Below, one piece after another: positions 1-6,977 of a stretch of 14,066 nucleotides of DNA. A program made the position numbers and the translations under genes. Location of the stretch: assembly GCA_937890045.1 (NCBI GenBank), contig CALBXV010000374.1, forward strand, positions 1 through 14,066. The letters run 5' to 3'. The notes beneath the pieces are model-generated. The model was not told where the DNA came from and made no database searches. It worked only from the letters and a program-made list of their open reading frames with translations. The stretch is from an uncultured archaeon. Lineage in GTDB: Archaea; Thermoproteota; Nitrososphaeria; Nitrososphaerales; CALBXV01. Each line of letters opens with the position of its first letter. Within the stretch, counting starts at the first letter, position 1.

Positions 1-271
1 AATTTATGAGCCAGAATTAATACTATTTGATGAACCTACAGCAAATTTAGACCCAAACAACACAAAAATTATAGAGACAACTATAAGGGAAATATCTAAA
101 CATATTAACATAATAGTAATAACACACGATATATTTCAAGCAAAAAGATTGTCAGATGAAATTGGAATTATAATAGACGGACGACTAATTGAGATTGAAA
201 AAACGAGAAAAATTTTTACCAATCCTAATAATCCAAATACTAAAGCATTTGTAAACGGAGATTTAGTATAA
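1..271 (+). CDS. ABC transporter ATP-binding protein, tungstate/anion type (3' end only)
   Basis: This is the last 89 codons of an ATPase subunit that would power import of a small anion; the reading frame starts at base 2 and ends with TAA at 269-271. The fragment opens at the Walker B motif (LILFDEPTANLDP, with the D-loop directly after it) and contains the switch histidine in VITHD. The tail reads like the tungstate importer ATPase TupC and the related PstB: HDIFQAKRLSDEIG, then an II-DGRLIE segment, IF-NP, T-AFV-GDLV. The closing GDLV is more like TupC than phosphate-type PstB, but the Walker A and signature motifs and the partner permease and binding-protein genes lie outside the window. 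ABC ATPase identity is secure; the substrate is an inference. It converges with the superoxide dismutase gene 59 bp downstream. Confidence 0.85.
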   Translation, partial: IYEPELILFDEPTANLDPNNTKIIETTIREISKHINIIVITHDIFQAKRLSDEIGIIIDGRLIEIEKTRKIFTNPNNPNTKAFVNGDLV

Positions 272-315
272 TAGATAGTTATAAAGAGTAATTAAAAGCA
301 GATACTGAACTCAAA

Positions 316-322
316 TTTTTTT
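316..322 (+). terminator. T-run after the ABC transporter gene
   Basis: Seven consecutive T residues lie 45 bases past the stop codon of the + strand ABC ATPase gene, just before the convergent sod stop. Archaeal RNA polymerase terminates at T-rich tracts without needing a hairpin, so this is a plausible terminator. In such an AT-rich genome a T7 run can also occur by chance. Confidence 0.4.
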
Positions 323-330
323 AAATATAA

Positions 331-954
331 TCAACAATTATCTAGATCTAGACGGGATTGAACATTGTCCCAATCAACAACATTCCACCATGCTTTAATA
401 TACTCTGGTCTGCGATTTTGATATCTTAAATAATATGCATGCTCCCAAACATCAATTCCAAGTAATGGAACAAGATTTAAAGTACGAGGACTTGTTTGAT
501 TTGACATAGACTGAATTTCTAAACTGTTATTTTTTGGATTGCAAACAAGCCAATTCCATCCACTACCACGAAGTTTAGTAGCCTGACCAGTAAATTGTTC
601 TTTAAAAGAAGCAAAATCTCCAAAACATCTATTTATCTCTTCCAATAAAGAACCCTCAGGTTCACCACCACCATTTGGACTCATATTGGTCCAGAATATA
701 TTATGGTTATCAGTTCCTCCTCCGTGAAAATTAATATCAGGTTGTACAGAATCTGGTAATTCATTAATAGAAGCTAACAATTCTTCAAGAGATTTACTCT
801 GTAAGTTTGAATCAGCTGATTCTAGGATAGAATTTAATCCTCCAACATAAGTGTTATGATGTTTAGAATGATGTATTTCCATAGTTTTAGTATCAATATG
901 AGGTTCCAAAGCATCATAAGAATAATTTAATTCAGGTAATTTATAATTAGACAT
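331..954 (-). CDS. sodA: Superoxide dismutase, Mn-type of the Fe/Mn family
   Basis: Converts superoxide to oxygen and hydrogen peroxide in the cytoplasm. The 207-residue length is normal for the family. The metal ligands are all visible: His28 in MEIHHSKHH, His84 in GTDNHNIFW, and Asp168 and His172 in DVWEH. The outer-sphere pattern is manganese-type: Gly80 occupies the place where iron enzymes carry Gln, and the second-sphere Gln sits at position 153 (SNQ-SP). The tail (DVWEHAYYL, QNRRP-YI, WWNVV-W) is close to Escherichia coli SodA. Odd detail: the usual GGH-NH before the second ligand reads GGTDNH. The ATG start is supported by the N-terminal match (YKLPEL-YSYDALEPH) and by a TATA-like element 27 nt upstream. 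A T-run after the neighbouring citrate synthase gene suggests an independent transcript. For an aerobic ammonia oxidiser this enzyme handles oxidative stress (inference). Metal choice is predicted, not proven. Confidence 0.95.
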   Translation of the reverse strand: MSNYKLPELNYSYDALEPHIDTKTMEIHHSKHHNTYVGGLNSILESADSNLQSKSLEELLASINELPDSVQPDINFHGGGTDNHNIFWTNMSPNGGGEPEGSLLEEINRCFGDFASFKEQFTGQATKLRGSGWNWLVCNPKNNSLEIQSMSNQTSPRTLNLVPLLGIDVWEHAYYLRYQNRRPEYIKAWWNVVDWDNVQSRLDLDNC

Positions 955-976
955 AGTAATATGACTTCTAAGAATA

Positions 977-985
977 TTATAAAAA
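977..985 (-). promoter_or_regulatory. TATA-like promoter element of sodA
   Basis: On the minus strand this reads TTTTTATAA, centred 27 nt before the sod ATG. That spacing would place transcription initiation at or beside the start codon, the leaderless arrangement common in these archaea. It lies in the 55-bp gap between citrate synthase and sod. Confidence 0.5.
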
Positions 986-1002
986 CTTTTTAATATTAAA
1001 AT

Positions 1003-1009
1003 AAAAAAA
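1003..1009 (-). terminator. T-run directly after the citrate synthase gene
   Basis: Seven A residues on the + strand give seven T residues on the transcribed sense, immediately after the citrate synthase stop codon, followed by further T-rich sequence. This fits a hairpin-free archaeal terminator and would separate citrate synthase from sod. Confidence 0.5.
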
Positions 1010-2119
1010 TTATCTTTTATTAATAGGAATATAAGATAAATCTAATTTACCATCATAATATGTTTTTGGTCTTATAAGAACATTATTAGCAGTATATTCT
1101 AATATATGAGCAACCCAACCTGGATTTCTACTTATAGCAAAGATAGGGGTAAAGAGTTCAATAGGTATATCAAGTAAATGGAGTACTAGTCCAGAATAAG
1201 AATCAACGTTTGGAAATATACCTTTACCAGATAATTTTTTAACAGTGATGTTTTCGATTTCATTAGCAGTATTATAAAGATTAAGTTGACCCTTTTTTTC
1301 GGCTAGCTCTTTAGCCACTTTTTTCAATACAATATATCTAGGATCATAATTACGATATACTCTATGACCAAATCCCATAACTCTTTCACCTTTTTTCAAA
1401 GCGTTAGAAACATAATCTTCAGCCTTTTCAGGAGAACCAACTTCAAGTATAGTTTTTAAAGCACCTTCATTAGCACCTCCATGTAATGGTCCTTTTAGAG
1501 TTCCTATTCCAGCAGTTACTGAACTATAGATATCAGACAATGTAGAACTAGTTACAACGCAGGAAAAAGCAGAAGCGTTCATTTCATGTTCAGCATGTAA
1601 AATAAAGATAATATCCAATATTTTAGAATCAAAATCATCAGGTTTTTTATTTTTTAACATATAAAGAAAATTACCTGCATAACTAAGATCTTCAAGAGGT
1701 TCAACAATTTCTTCATCATTTTTTACTCTACTATATAAGGCAGTGATACTAGTAGAAGATCCAATAATATTAATTGATTTTTCAAAATTATTATAATCAG
1801 CATTATTAAGACCTAAAGATGATATACCAGTTCTTAATACATCCATAATATTTGCATTTTTTGGATAATTAGAAATATTAGATTTAAGAAATTTTGGCAA
1901 ATTTTGATGTGATTTAAGAATCTTATTAAAATTATCGAATTCTTGTTTAAGAGGTAATTTACCATATAGAAGTAAATATGCAATCTCTTCAAAACTAGAT
2001 TTATCAACAAGTAGATTTATATCATAACCTCGATAATAGAGACGGCTATTATTACCATCAATATAACAAATTGAACTTGAATCTACAAAAGTATCTTTTA
2101 GACCCTTATCAATTTCCAA
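1010..2119 (-). CDS. gltA: Citrate synthase
   Basis: Condenses acetyl-CoA with oxaloacetate to citrate, the entry step of the oxidative half of the TCA cycle. At 369 residues it has the short archaeal / Gram-positive length rather than the ~430-residue E. coli form. Catalytic residues are present: His213 in GPLHGGANE, His252 in GFGHRVY, Asp306 in PNVDSYSG. The helical segment LHAEHEMNASAF (174-185) is also typical. In 3-hydroxypropionate/4-hydroxybutyrate autotrophs such as thaumarchaea it would feed 2-oxoglutarate synthesis (inference). The start is unusual: there is an in-frame stop five codons upstream and no ATG near the N-terminus, so the only reasonable initiator is TTG at 2117-2119. 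It places the conserved KGL-DTFVDSSSICYIDG at the usual distance from the start. A methylcitrate synthase role cannot be excluded from sequence, but no prp genes are nearby. Confidence 0.94.
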   Translation of the reverse strand: MEIDKGLKDTFVDSSSICYIDGNNSRLYYRGYDINLLVDKSSFEEIAYLLLYGKLPLKQEFDNFNKILKSHQNLPKFLKSNISNYPKNANIMDVLRTGISSLGLNNADYNNFEKSINIIGSSTSITALYSRVKNDEEIVEPLEDLSYAGNFLYMLKNKKPDDFDSKILDIIFILHAEHEMNASAFSCVVTSSTLSDIYSSVTAGIGTLKGPLHGGANEGALKTILEVGSPEKAEDYVSNALKKGERVMGFGHRVYRNYDPRYIVLKKVAKELAEKKGQLNLYNTANEIENITVKKLSGKGIFPNVDSYSGLVLHLLDIPIELFTPIFAISRNPGWVAHILEYTANNVLIRPKTYYDGKLDLSYIPINKR

Positions 2120-2144
2120 ATTAATATTTACCTAATTTTTCTAA

Positions 2145-2156
2145 TATTTATAAATA
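2145..2156 (-). promoter_or_regulatory. TATA-like palindrome upstream of citrate synthase
   Basis: The 12-base perfect palindrome TATTTATAAATA overlaps the purD stop codon and is centred about 31 nt before the citrate synthase TTG start. It resembles an archaeal TATA box, so citrate synthase may be transcribed separately with a short leader. Low complexity limits certainty. Confidence 0.4.
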
Positions 2157-3410
2157 TTTAAGAGCTTTGCTTCCAATATCATTTCTGAAATATACATTAT
2201 CCCATTTAATTAAATTAACAGCATTATAAGCATGTTTGATAGCCTTGTTTAAGTTTTTGTTAAGACTAGTTATTCCAAGTACACGTCCTCCATTTGTCAT
2301 TAAAATATTTTTTTCCATTTTTGTACCAGAGTGAAATAAACAGATATTCTGCATTTTAAGTACTTGTTCAACACCAGATATTTTTTCATTAATAGGATAT
2401 TTATTAGGATAGCCAAGAGATGATAAAATAACACATAAAGCAAAGTGATTTGACCATATTAATTCAGGCATTTTATCAAGTTCTTGATTTATAGATGCTT
2501 CAATATATGGATATAAATCAGATTTCATTCTAGGGAGAAGAACTTGAGCCTCAGGATCTCCAAAACGAACATTATATTCTAAGACATAAGGTTTATTATT
2601 GGAGATCATAACTCCAACATATAATATTCCACAGAACGGCTTATTGGAAAGTTTCATATTTAGTATAGTATTTTTAGCAATTTTATCAATATTTTCAAGA
2701 ATATTATCAGATAAAAAGAAACATGGTGAATAACTACCCATACCACCAGTGTTAGGGCCAATATCATTATCAAATATTCTTTTATGATCTTGAGCAGTAG
2801 ATAATCTAATAACAGAATTACCGTCAGATAGATAGAAGACAGAGATTTCTTCTCCTTTTAAAATTTGTTCAATAACAACATTTTTACCTGCATCTCCAAG
2901 AGTTTTGTTAATCATTATTTGATTTAAATAATTAACAGAATCTTGTACATTATCAAGAACAGAGACACCTTTACCAGCAGCTAGACCATCAGCTTTTATA
3001 ACTACTTTACCATCATGTTTTTTAACATAATCAACAGCATCATAATAGTCAGAAAATATTTCAAATTTAGCTGTAGGAATATTAGCATTTTTCATAAACT
3101 TTTTGGCGAAAATTTTACTAGTTTCTAATTGAGCAGCTTCTTTACTAGGACCGAAAATCTTCAGTTTTTCTTCTTTAAATATATTAACTATTCCATTATT
3201 TAGTGGCACTTCAGGACCTACAATAGTAATAAGGTTATTTTTTTTAGCAAAATTTTTGATTTCATTAAGATCATTTAGAGATAAGTTTAGATTATTAGTA
3301 GTACCACCATTTCCTGGACAAACATATATTTTATTAACAAATGAACTTTGATTTAATTTCCATTCAAGAGCAGATTCACGTCCTCCAGAACCAAGTATTA
3401 AGAGATCCAT
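2148..3410 (-). CDS. purD: Phosphoribosylamine--glycine ligase (GAR synthetase)
   Basis: Joins glycine to 5-phosphoribosylamine using ATP, the second step of de novo purine synthesis, in the cytoplasm. The 420 residues cover the full protein. In order: the N-terminal glycine-rich loop LILGSGGRE (4-12), PGNGGT (32-37), TIVGPEVPL (62-70), the ATP-grasp region starting FGPSK-AAQLE-SK (86-99), IKADGLAAGKGV (138-149), the acidic EQILKGEE segment (181-188), QDHKRIFD-D-GPNTGGMG (207-225), the metal-binding RFGDPEAQ (282-289), and the C-terminal NGGRVLG (373-379). One conserved residue differs: the usual GGREHA reads GGRESA (Ser13). No other purine gene is adjacent, so this is a dispersed pathway gene. 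The ATG start begins right at the first beta strand of the domain, and a TATA-like element lies about 31 nt upstream. Fusion to PurM or PurN, seen in eukaryotes, is absent. Confidence 0.96.
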   Translation of the reverse strand: MDLLILGSGGRESALEWKLNQSSFVNKIYVCPGNGGTTNNLNLSLNDLNEIKNFAKKNNLITIVGPEVPLNNGIVNIFKEEKLKIFGPSKEAAQLETSKIFAKKFMKNANIPTAKFEIFSDYYDAVDYVKKHDGKVVIKADGLAAGKGVSVLDNVQDSVNYLNQIMINKTLGDAGKNVVIEQILKGEEISVFYLSDGNSVIRLSTAQDHKRIFDNDIGPNTGGMGSYSPCFFLSDNILENIDKIAKNTILNMKLSNKPFCGILYVGVMISNNKPYVLEYNVRFGDPEAQVLLPRMKSDLYPYIEASINQELDKMPELIWSNHFALCVILSSLGYPNKYPINEKISGVEQVLKMQNICLFHSGTKMEKNILMTNGGRVLGITSLNKNLNKAIKHAYNAVNLIKWDNVYFRNDIGSKALKYL

Positions 3411-3437
3411 AATATATTTTTAATAACAAATAGGAAC

Positions 3438-3444
3438 AATATAG
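3438..3444 (-). promoter_or_regulatory. TATA-like element of purD
   Basis: The minus strand reads CTATATT, centred about 31 nt before the purD ATG, in the 47-bp gap after the trmI-like gene. The spacing suits an archaeal promoter with a very short leader. The match is modest. Confidence 0.35.
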
Positions 3445-3457
3445 TTTTTATTTAAAA

Positions 3458-4246
3458 TTATTTATTTAAAGGGAATATTTTTCTAGCAAAAATAAGATAT
3501 GCAGTATGACCAACCATCCGCATTGCAGGACGAGATTTACCTTCACGAGCTTCAATTATTCGAGATAATACTTCAACAGTTTCAATATTAGTAAAACCAG
3601 AATTAGTAAGTTTTATAACAAGTTTTTCTACTTGATTAATAGTAGGGCAAACAAATGCAATATTACCACCACCTTTTAATCCCTCCCATACTGATTCAAC
3701 AACACTCCATGGATCACCAATATCCACAATTGCACAATCAGCGTTTTTTACATCAATACCAGTCTTGGTAATATCTTTTATTGTTATAAATTCCAACAAA
3801 TTTACTCTTTCCAAGTTTTTTTTTGTATTATTAGAGAATTCAGGATTAATATCATAACAATGTACATGTCCAGTTGGTCTAACTAAATTTGATAGATAAG
3901 TAGTAAGTCCACCACTACCAACACCAACTTCAATAACTTGCGCTCCAGGAAAAACATTTAATTTAAGAAGTATTAATCCTGTATCTTTAGGATAGACAAT
4001 TTGAGTTTTTCGTTTACTTTTGGCAACATAGTCTTCTAGATTGGGTTTTAATAACCATAAAATCTCATTTTTATTTGTTACTACACAATCACCATATCTT
4101 TTATTGATAACACTAGTTAAATCAACATAACCTACATGTGTATGTAGTTGCTTTGCAGTTGGTTTTATTAACCAAGTTTTACCTTTTTTGTAATAAACTA
4201 AGATGTCAGAATCTTCAGTAATATAATTTTCATCCAATATATACAA
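3458..4246 (-). CDS. trmI: tRNA (adenine-N1)-methyltransferase, TrmI family
   Basis: Predicted to add a methyl group from S-adenosylmethionine to N1 of adenine 58 (and, in some archaea, 57) of tRNA, stabilising the T-loop. The 262-residue protein has a small N-terminal beta domain (about 1-80, with TWLIKP and LHTHVGYVDL) followed by a Rossmann methyltransferase fold: motif I VIEVGVGSGGLT (104-115), the acidic SAM contact YDINPE (131-136), the active-site region AIVDIGDPW (172-180), and the C-terminal signature RP-MRMVGHTAYLIFARK (239-256). The active-site motif has Gly where relatives usually have Pro (D-x-P-x-P). The start is uncertain: no ATG exists before the conserved domain. TTG at 4244-4246 is listed; a second in-frame TTG at 4235-4237 would remove three residues and sits about 29 nt from an AT-rich box at 4261-4275. 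It follows dinB by 28 bp on the same strand and may be co-transcribed. Confidence 0.9.
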   Translation of the reverse strand: MYILDENYITEDSDILVYYKKGKTWLIKPTAKQLHTHVGYVDLTSVINKRYGDCVVTNKNEILWLLKPNLEDYVAKSKRKTQIVYPKDTGLILLKLNVFPGAQVIEVGVGSGGLTTYLSNLVRPTGHVHCYDINPEFSNNTKKNLERVNLLEFITIKDITKTGIDVKNADCAIVDIGDPWSVVESVWEGLKGGGNIAFVCPTINQVEKLVIKLTNSGFTNIETVEVLSRIIEAREGKSRPAMRMVGHTAYLIFARKIFPLNK

Positions 4247-4274
4247 ATTAGAAAATTGAACTTTTTAATATTAT

Positions 4275-5396
4275 TCAAAAAAATTTCTTTAAAGATGTTT
4301 GTCCCTGAATTTTAATCAGATTTGACACTTTAATTCCTACTCTTCGAACATAAGTTTTATTTTCTGTTTTAAGAAATTCAGATAATAAATCAGAACATAA
4401 ATTATCAATATATTTAATATTCTGTAGAGGATGATCAGATGTTTTGGATTTACTATAAGCACGTAAATTTTCATCAATTATAATTAAAGAAATAGATTTA
4501 AAAGATAGTTGATTTTTATTAAGGTCATAATGTATTTTATGATTTAATTGATATAATTCAGTTAATATTTCTTTAATATCACGAGTATTAGTTTTTAATG
4601 TCTTAATATAACTAAATTGTTCTTTAGTTTGGTTTTCTATTACTGGTTCATCATCAATAGCATTAGAAACGTTATGAAAATAAACGGCAAGTTTTTTACT
4701 TCCTAATTTTTTTGATAAAGATTCAAGATTAGATTTAGATAAATCTGCAATTGTATTAATACCAAGATCAGTAAAAATTTTTTCTGTTTTTTTTCCTACA
4801 CCATATATTTTTCTAACAGGAAGAGGGTTAAGAAAATTTAGCATTTCACTATTTTTAATAACTGTAACTCCAGCTGGTTTATTAAAGTCAGAAGCAATTT
4901 TAGCAATTGATTTATTAGGAGCTAGACCAATTGAACAAGTTAAGTTTTGTTCATCAAAAATTTTAGATTTAATATTTAGAATCAATTTTTTACCAAAATC
5001 AAAATTAGATTCTGATTTCTTAGTTAGATCTATGAAAGCTTCATCAATACTAACTTGTTCAAATTTATCTGAATAAGATTTTAATATATTCATAATTGAG
5101 TCAGAAATTTTTTCATAATAATCATGATCTGCAGGTAAAAATGTTGCATCATAATTTTTTAGAAGATTTTGAGCCATGATTATAGATATACCAGATTTAA
5201 CTCCGTATTTTCGTGCCAAATAATTTGTAGTTGCAACTGCACCACTATCTTTTGTTCTATTTGAATACTGACATACAACAATTGGTTTATTTTTTATAGC
5301 TGGATTACGAATTTCTTCACATTGTGCATAAAAGTAATCTATATCCACATGAGCTATCACTCTATCAGATATTTTCTTCATCAAGAAATTTGACAT
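4275..5396 (-). CDS. dinB: DNA polymerase IV, Y-family translesion polymerase (Dpo4-like)
   Basis: Low-fidelity polymerase that copies past damaged bases. The 373 residues align in order with Sulfolobus Dpo4: HVDIDYFYAQCEE (16-28) carries the metal-binding Asp18 and the steric-gate Tyr23 that excludes ribonucleotides; RTKDSGAVATTNYLAR (47-62) contacts the incoming nucleotide; VSIDEAFIDL (115-124) gives Asp118 and Glu119. The thumb has the helix-hairpin-helix-like VRKIYGVGKKT and GINTIADL segments, followed by a little-finger domain. The last eight residues QTSLKKFF (366-373) are a textbook PCNA-interacting PIP box. All catalytic residues are intact. The ATG at 5396 lies about 25 nt from a TATA-like box, which favours it, although Met6 is a possible alternative start. 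It is followed at 28 bp by the trmI-like gene and preceded at 53 bp by proS. Confidence 0.96.
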   Translation of the reverse strand: MSNFLMKKISDRVIAHVDIDYFYAQCEEIRNPAIKNKPIVVCQYSNRTKDSGAVATTNYLARKYGVKSGISIIMAQNLLKNYDATFLPADHDYYEKISDSIMNILKSYSDKFEQVSIDEAFIDLTKKSESNFDFGKKLILNIKSKIFDEQNLTCSIGLAPNKSIAKIASDFNKPAGVTVIKNSEMLNFLNPLPVRKIYGVGKKTEKIFTDLGINTIADLSKSNLESLSKKLGSKKLAVYFHNVSNAIDDEPVIENQTKEQFSYIKTLKTNTRDIKEILTELYQLNHKIHYDLNKNQLSFKSISLIIIDENLRAYSKSKTSDHPLQNIKYIDNLCSDLLSEFLKTENKTYVRRVGIKVSNLIKIQGQTSLKKFF

Positions 5397-5415
5397 TATA
5401 ACATAATAAGTATGT

Positions 5416-5436
5416 AATAATAAAAGTATATATTTT
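5416..5436 (-). promoter_or_regulatory. TATA-like region of dinB
   Basis: On the minus strand two candidate boxes lie close together, AAAATATATAC (5426-5436) and CTTTTATTATT (5416-5426), about 35 and 25 nt before the dinB ATG. The nearer one has the spacing for a leaderless transcript starting at the ATG. Confidence 0.4.
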
Positions 5437-5449
5437 CCATTAAGTTATA

Positions 5450-6895
5450 TTAATACGCTTTACTAAAGTATACAACAGTCTTAGCAGGTTTATTACAATA
5501 TATACAATCTGAGAAGATTTGCTCTTTTTTCATAGGAATAAGTCTTATATCACTTCCAGTTTCTTCTTTTATTTTTTGTTCACAATTTTCATTATAACAC
5601 CAACAAGTACGTATAAATCCCTTCTTATCTTCAATGATTTTTACAAATTTCTTGTAATCTGTCACATCAGTAATATTATTTTTCAGATTATCTTTCGCTC
5701 TATTATATAGATTAGATTGTATATCACGTAAAATTAATTTAATATTTTTATATTCATGTTCTTTAATTCGCGTTTTTTCATAATTATCTCTTCTAACTAT
5801 TGTCAATTCAGAATTAAAAAGATCTTTGGGCCCAATTTCTATTCTTAATGGAATTCCTTTAAGTTCCCAATGATTAAATTTCCATCCAGGAGTATGAGCA
5901 TCACGATTATCTACATAATTAGAAATTTTTATTTTAGACAAAGAATTTGAAACTTCGCTAATTTTTTTATCAATATTAATCTTATCTTTATCTTTGTAGT
6001 AAATAGGAACTAGAACAACTTGAATTGGAGCTATTTTAGGTGGTAAAATTAATCCTTTGTCATCTCCATGAACCATAATTAGAGCTCCAATCAATCTCCA
6101 AGAGATTCCCCAAGATGTTTGCCATGCAAATTTTTCATTTCCATTTTTATCTAAGAATTTTATATTGAAAGATTTGGAGAAATTTTGACCTAGATTATGA
6201 GATGTGCCCATTTGAAGAGCTTTACCATCTGGCATTAATGACTCAAGTGTGAGAGTATAAAGAGCTCCAACAAATTTTTCTTTTTCAGTTTTTTTTCCCA
6301 CTAAAGTAGGTATAGCTAAATATTTTTCAATTAACACTCGATAGATTTCAAAGATAGTTTCTACTTCTAGATCAGCTTCTTCTTTAGTTTCATGTACAGT
6401 ATGACCTTCTTGCCATAAGAACTCTGAAGTCCTAATAAATGGTTTAGTAGATTTTATTTCAGCTCTCAATACAGAATTCCAGAAATTAAGTAATAAAGGG
6501 AGATCCCTCCAACTATGAATCCATTTGGAATAAGAACTATACGCGATAGTTTCTGAAGTTGGTCGAACAGCTAATTTTTCATCAAGCTTACGATTACCAG
6601 CATGAGTTATCCAAAAAACTTCAGGTGTAAAACCAGAAAAATGCTCTGCTTCTTTTTTTAACATATTTTCAGGAATTAATGTAGGGAAATATGCGTCAGA
6701 ATGTCCAAGAGCTTTAATTTTTTTATCAAAAAATTGTTTAATTTGATCCCAGATAGAAAATCCATACGGTCTTAAGACTACAAAGCCTTTAGCCTCAGAA
6801 TAATCAGTTAATTCAGATTTTAGTACAATCTGTTGATACCATTCAGAGAAATCTTCATTCTTTTTTACAGTTAAACCAATATCAACAACATCCAT
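5450..6895 (-). CDS. proS: Prolyl-tRNA synthetase, archaeal/eukaryotic type
   Basis: Charges tRNA-Pro with proline. From the chosen ATG the protein is 481 residues, typical of the archaeal form that lacks the bacterial editing insertion. Class II signatures: AVRPTSE (109-115), motif 2 RTSEFLWQEGHT (155-166), QMGTSHNLG (228-236), and motif 3 with GISWRLIGAL-M-HGDDKG (263-281). The anticodon-binding domain (about 290-390) precedes a C-terminal zinc-type domain with C431, C433, C438, C464 and C467, ending in Tyr as archaeal ProRS does. The frame remains open to a TTG at 6908-6910, giving five more residues. I prefer the ATG at 6893-6895 because GGAG (6905-6908 on the minus strand) sits nine bases before it as a Shine-Dalgarno site, and because that site would lie inside the coding sequence if the TTG were used. 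Confidence 0.96.
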   Translation of the reverse strand: MDVVDIGLTVKKNEDFSEWYQQIVLKSELTDYSEAKGFVVLRPYGFSIWDQIKQFFDKKIKALGHSDAYFPTLIPENMLKKEAEHFSGFTPEVFWITHAGNRKLDEKLAVRPTSETIAYSSYSKWIHSWRDLPLLLNFWNSVLRAEIKSTKPFIRTSEFLWQEGHTVHETKEEADLEVETIFEIYRVLIEKYLAIPTLVGKKTEKEKFVGALYTLTLESLMPDGKALQMGTSHNLGQNFSKSFNIKFLDKNGNEKFAWQTSWGISWRLIGALIMVHGDDKGLILPPKIAPIQVVLVPIYYKDKDKINIDKKISEVSNSLSKIKISNYVDNRDAHTPGWKFNHWELKGIPLRIEIGPKDLFNSELTIVRRDNYEKTRIKEHEYKNIKLILRDIQSNLYNRAKDNLKNNITDVTDYKKFVKIIEDKKGFIRTCWCYNENCEQKIKEETGSDIRLIPMKKEQIFSDCIYCNKPAKTVVYFSKAY

Positions 6896-6904
6896 AATTT
6901 TAAT

Positions 6905-6908
6905 CTCC
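6905..6908 (-). promoter_or_regulatory. Shine-Dalgarno site of proS
   Basis: GGAG on the minus strand, nine bases before the ATG at 6893-6895 and complementary to the CCUCC of archaeal 16S rRNA. It decides between the ATG and the TTG five codons upstream, and is one of the few ribosome-binding sites visible here. Confidence 0.55.
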
Positions 6909-6977
6909 AAACATCCTTATTTTAGACTATAGTAATAATCGATTTAACTTGAATTAATTTAAAAATCTTTTGAAATT

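Noticed and set aside
2145..2160. AT palindrome as a possible regulator-binding operator
   Set aside because: Its position fits a TATA box, and in sequence this AT-rich symmetric A/T words are expected by chance.
5519..5710. 63-codon + strand open frame inside proS
   Set aside because: It lies entirely antisense to the strongly conserved ProRS C-terminal domain and its translation is a low-complexity Phe/Ile-rich string; a shadow of the real gene.
6900..6914. Four-codon mini-ORF (ATG TTT GGA GAT TAA) just before proS
   Set aside because: It could be a regulatory leader ORF, but such short frames arise easily by chance and it overlaps the likely Shine-Dalgarno site; no supporting evidence.
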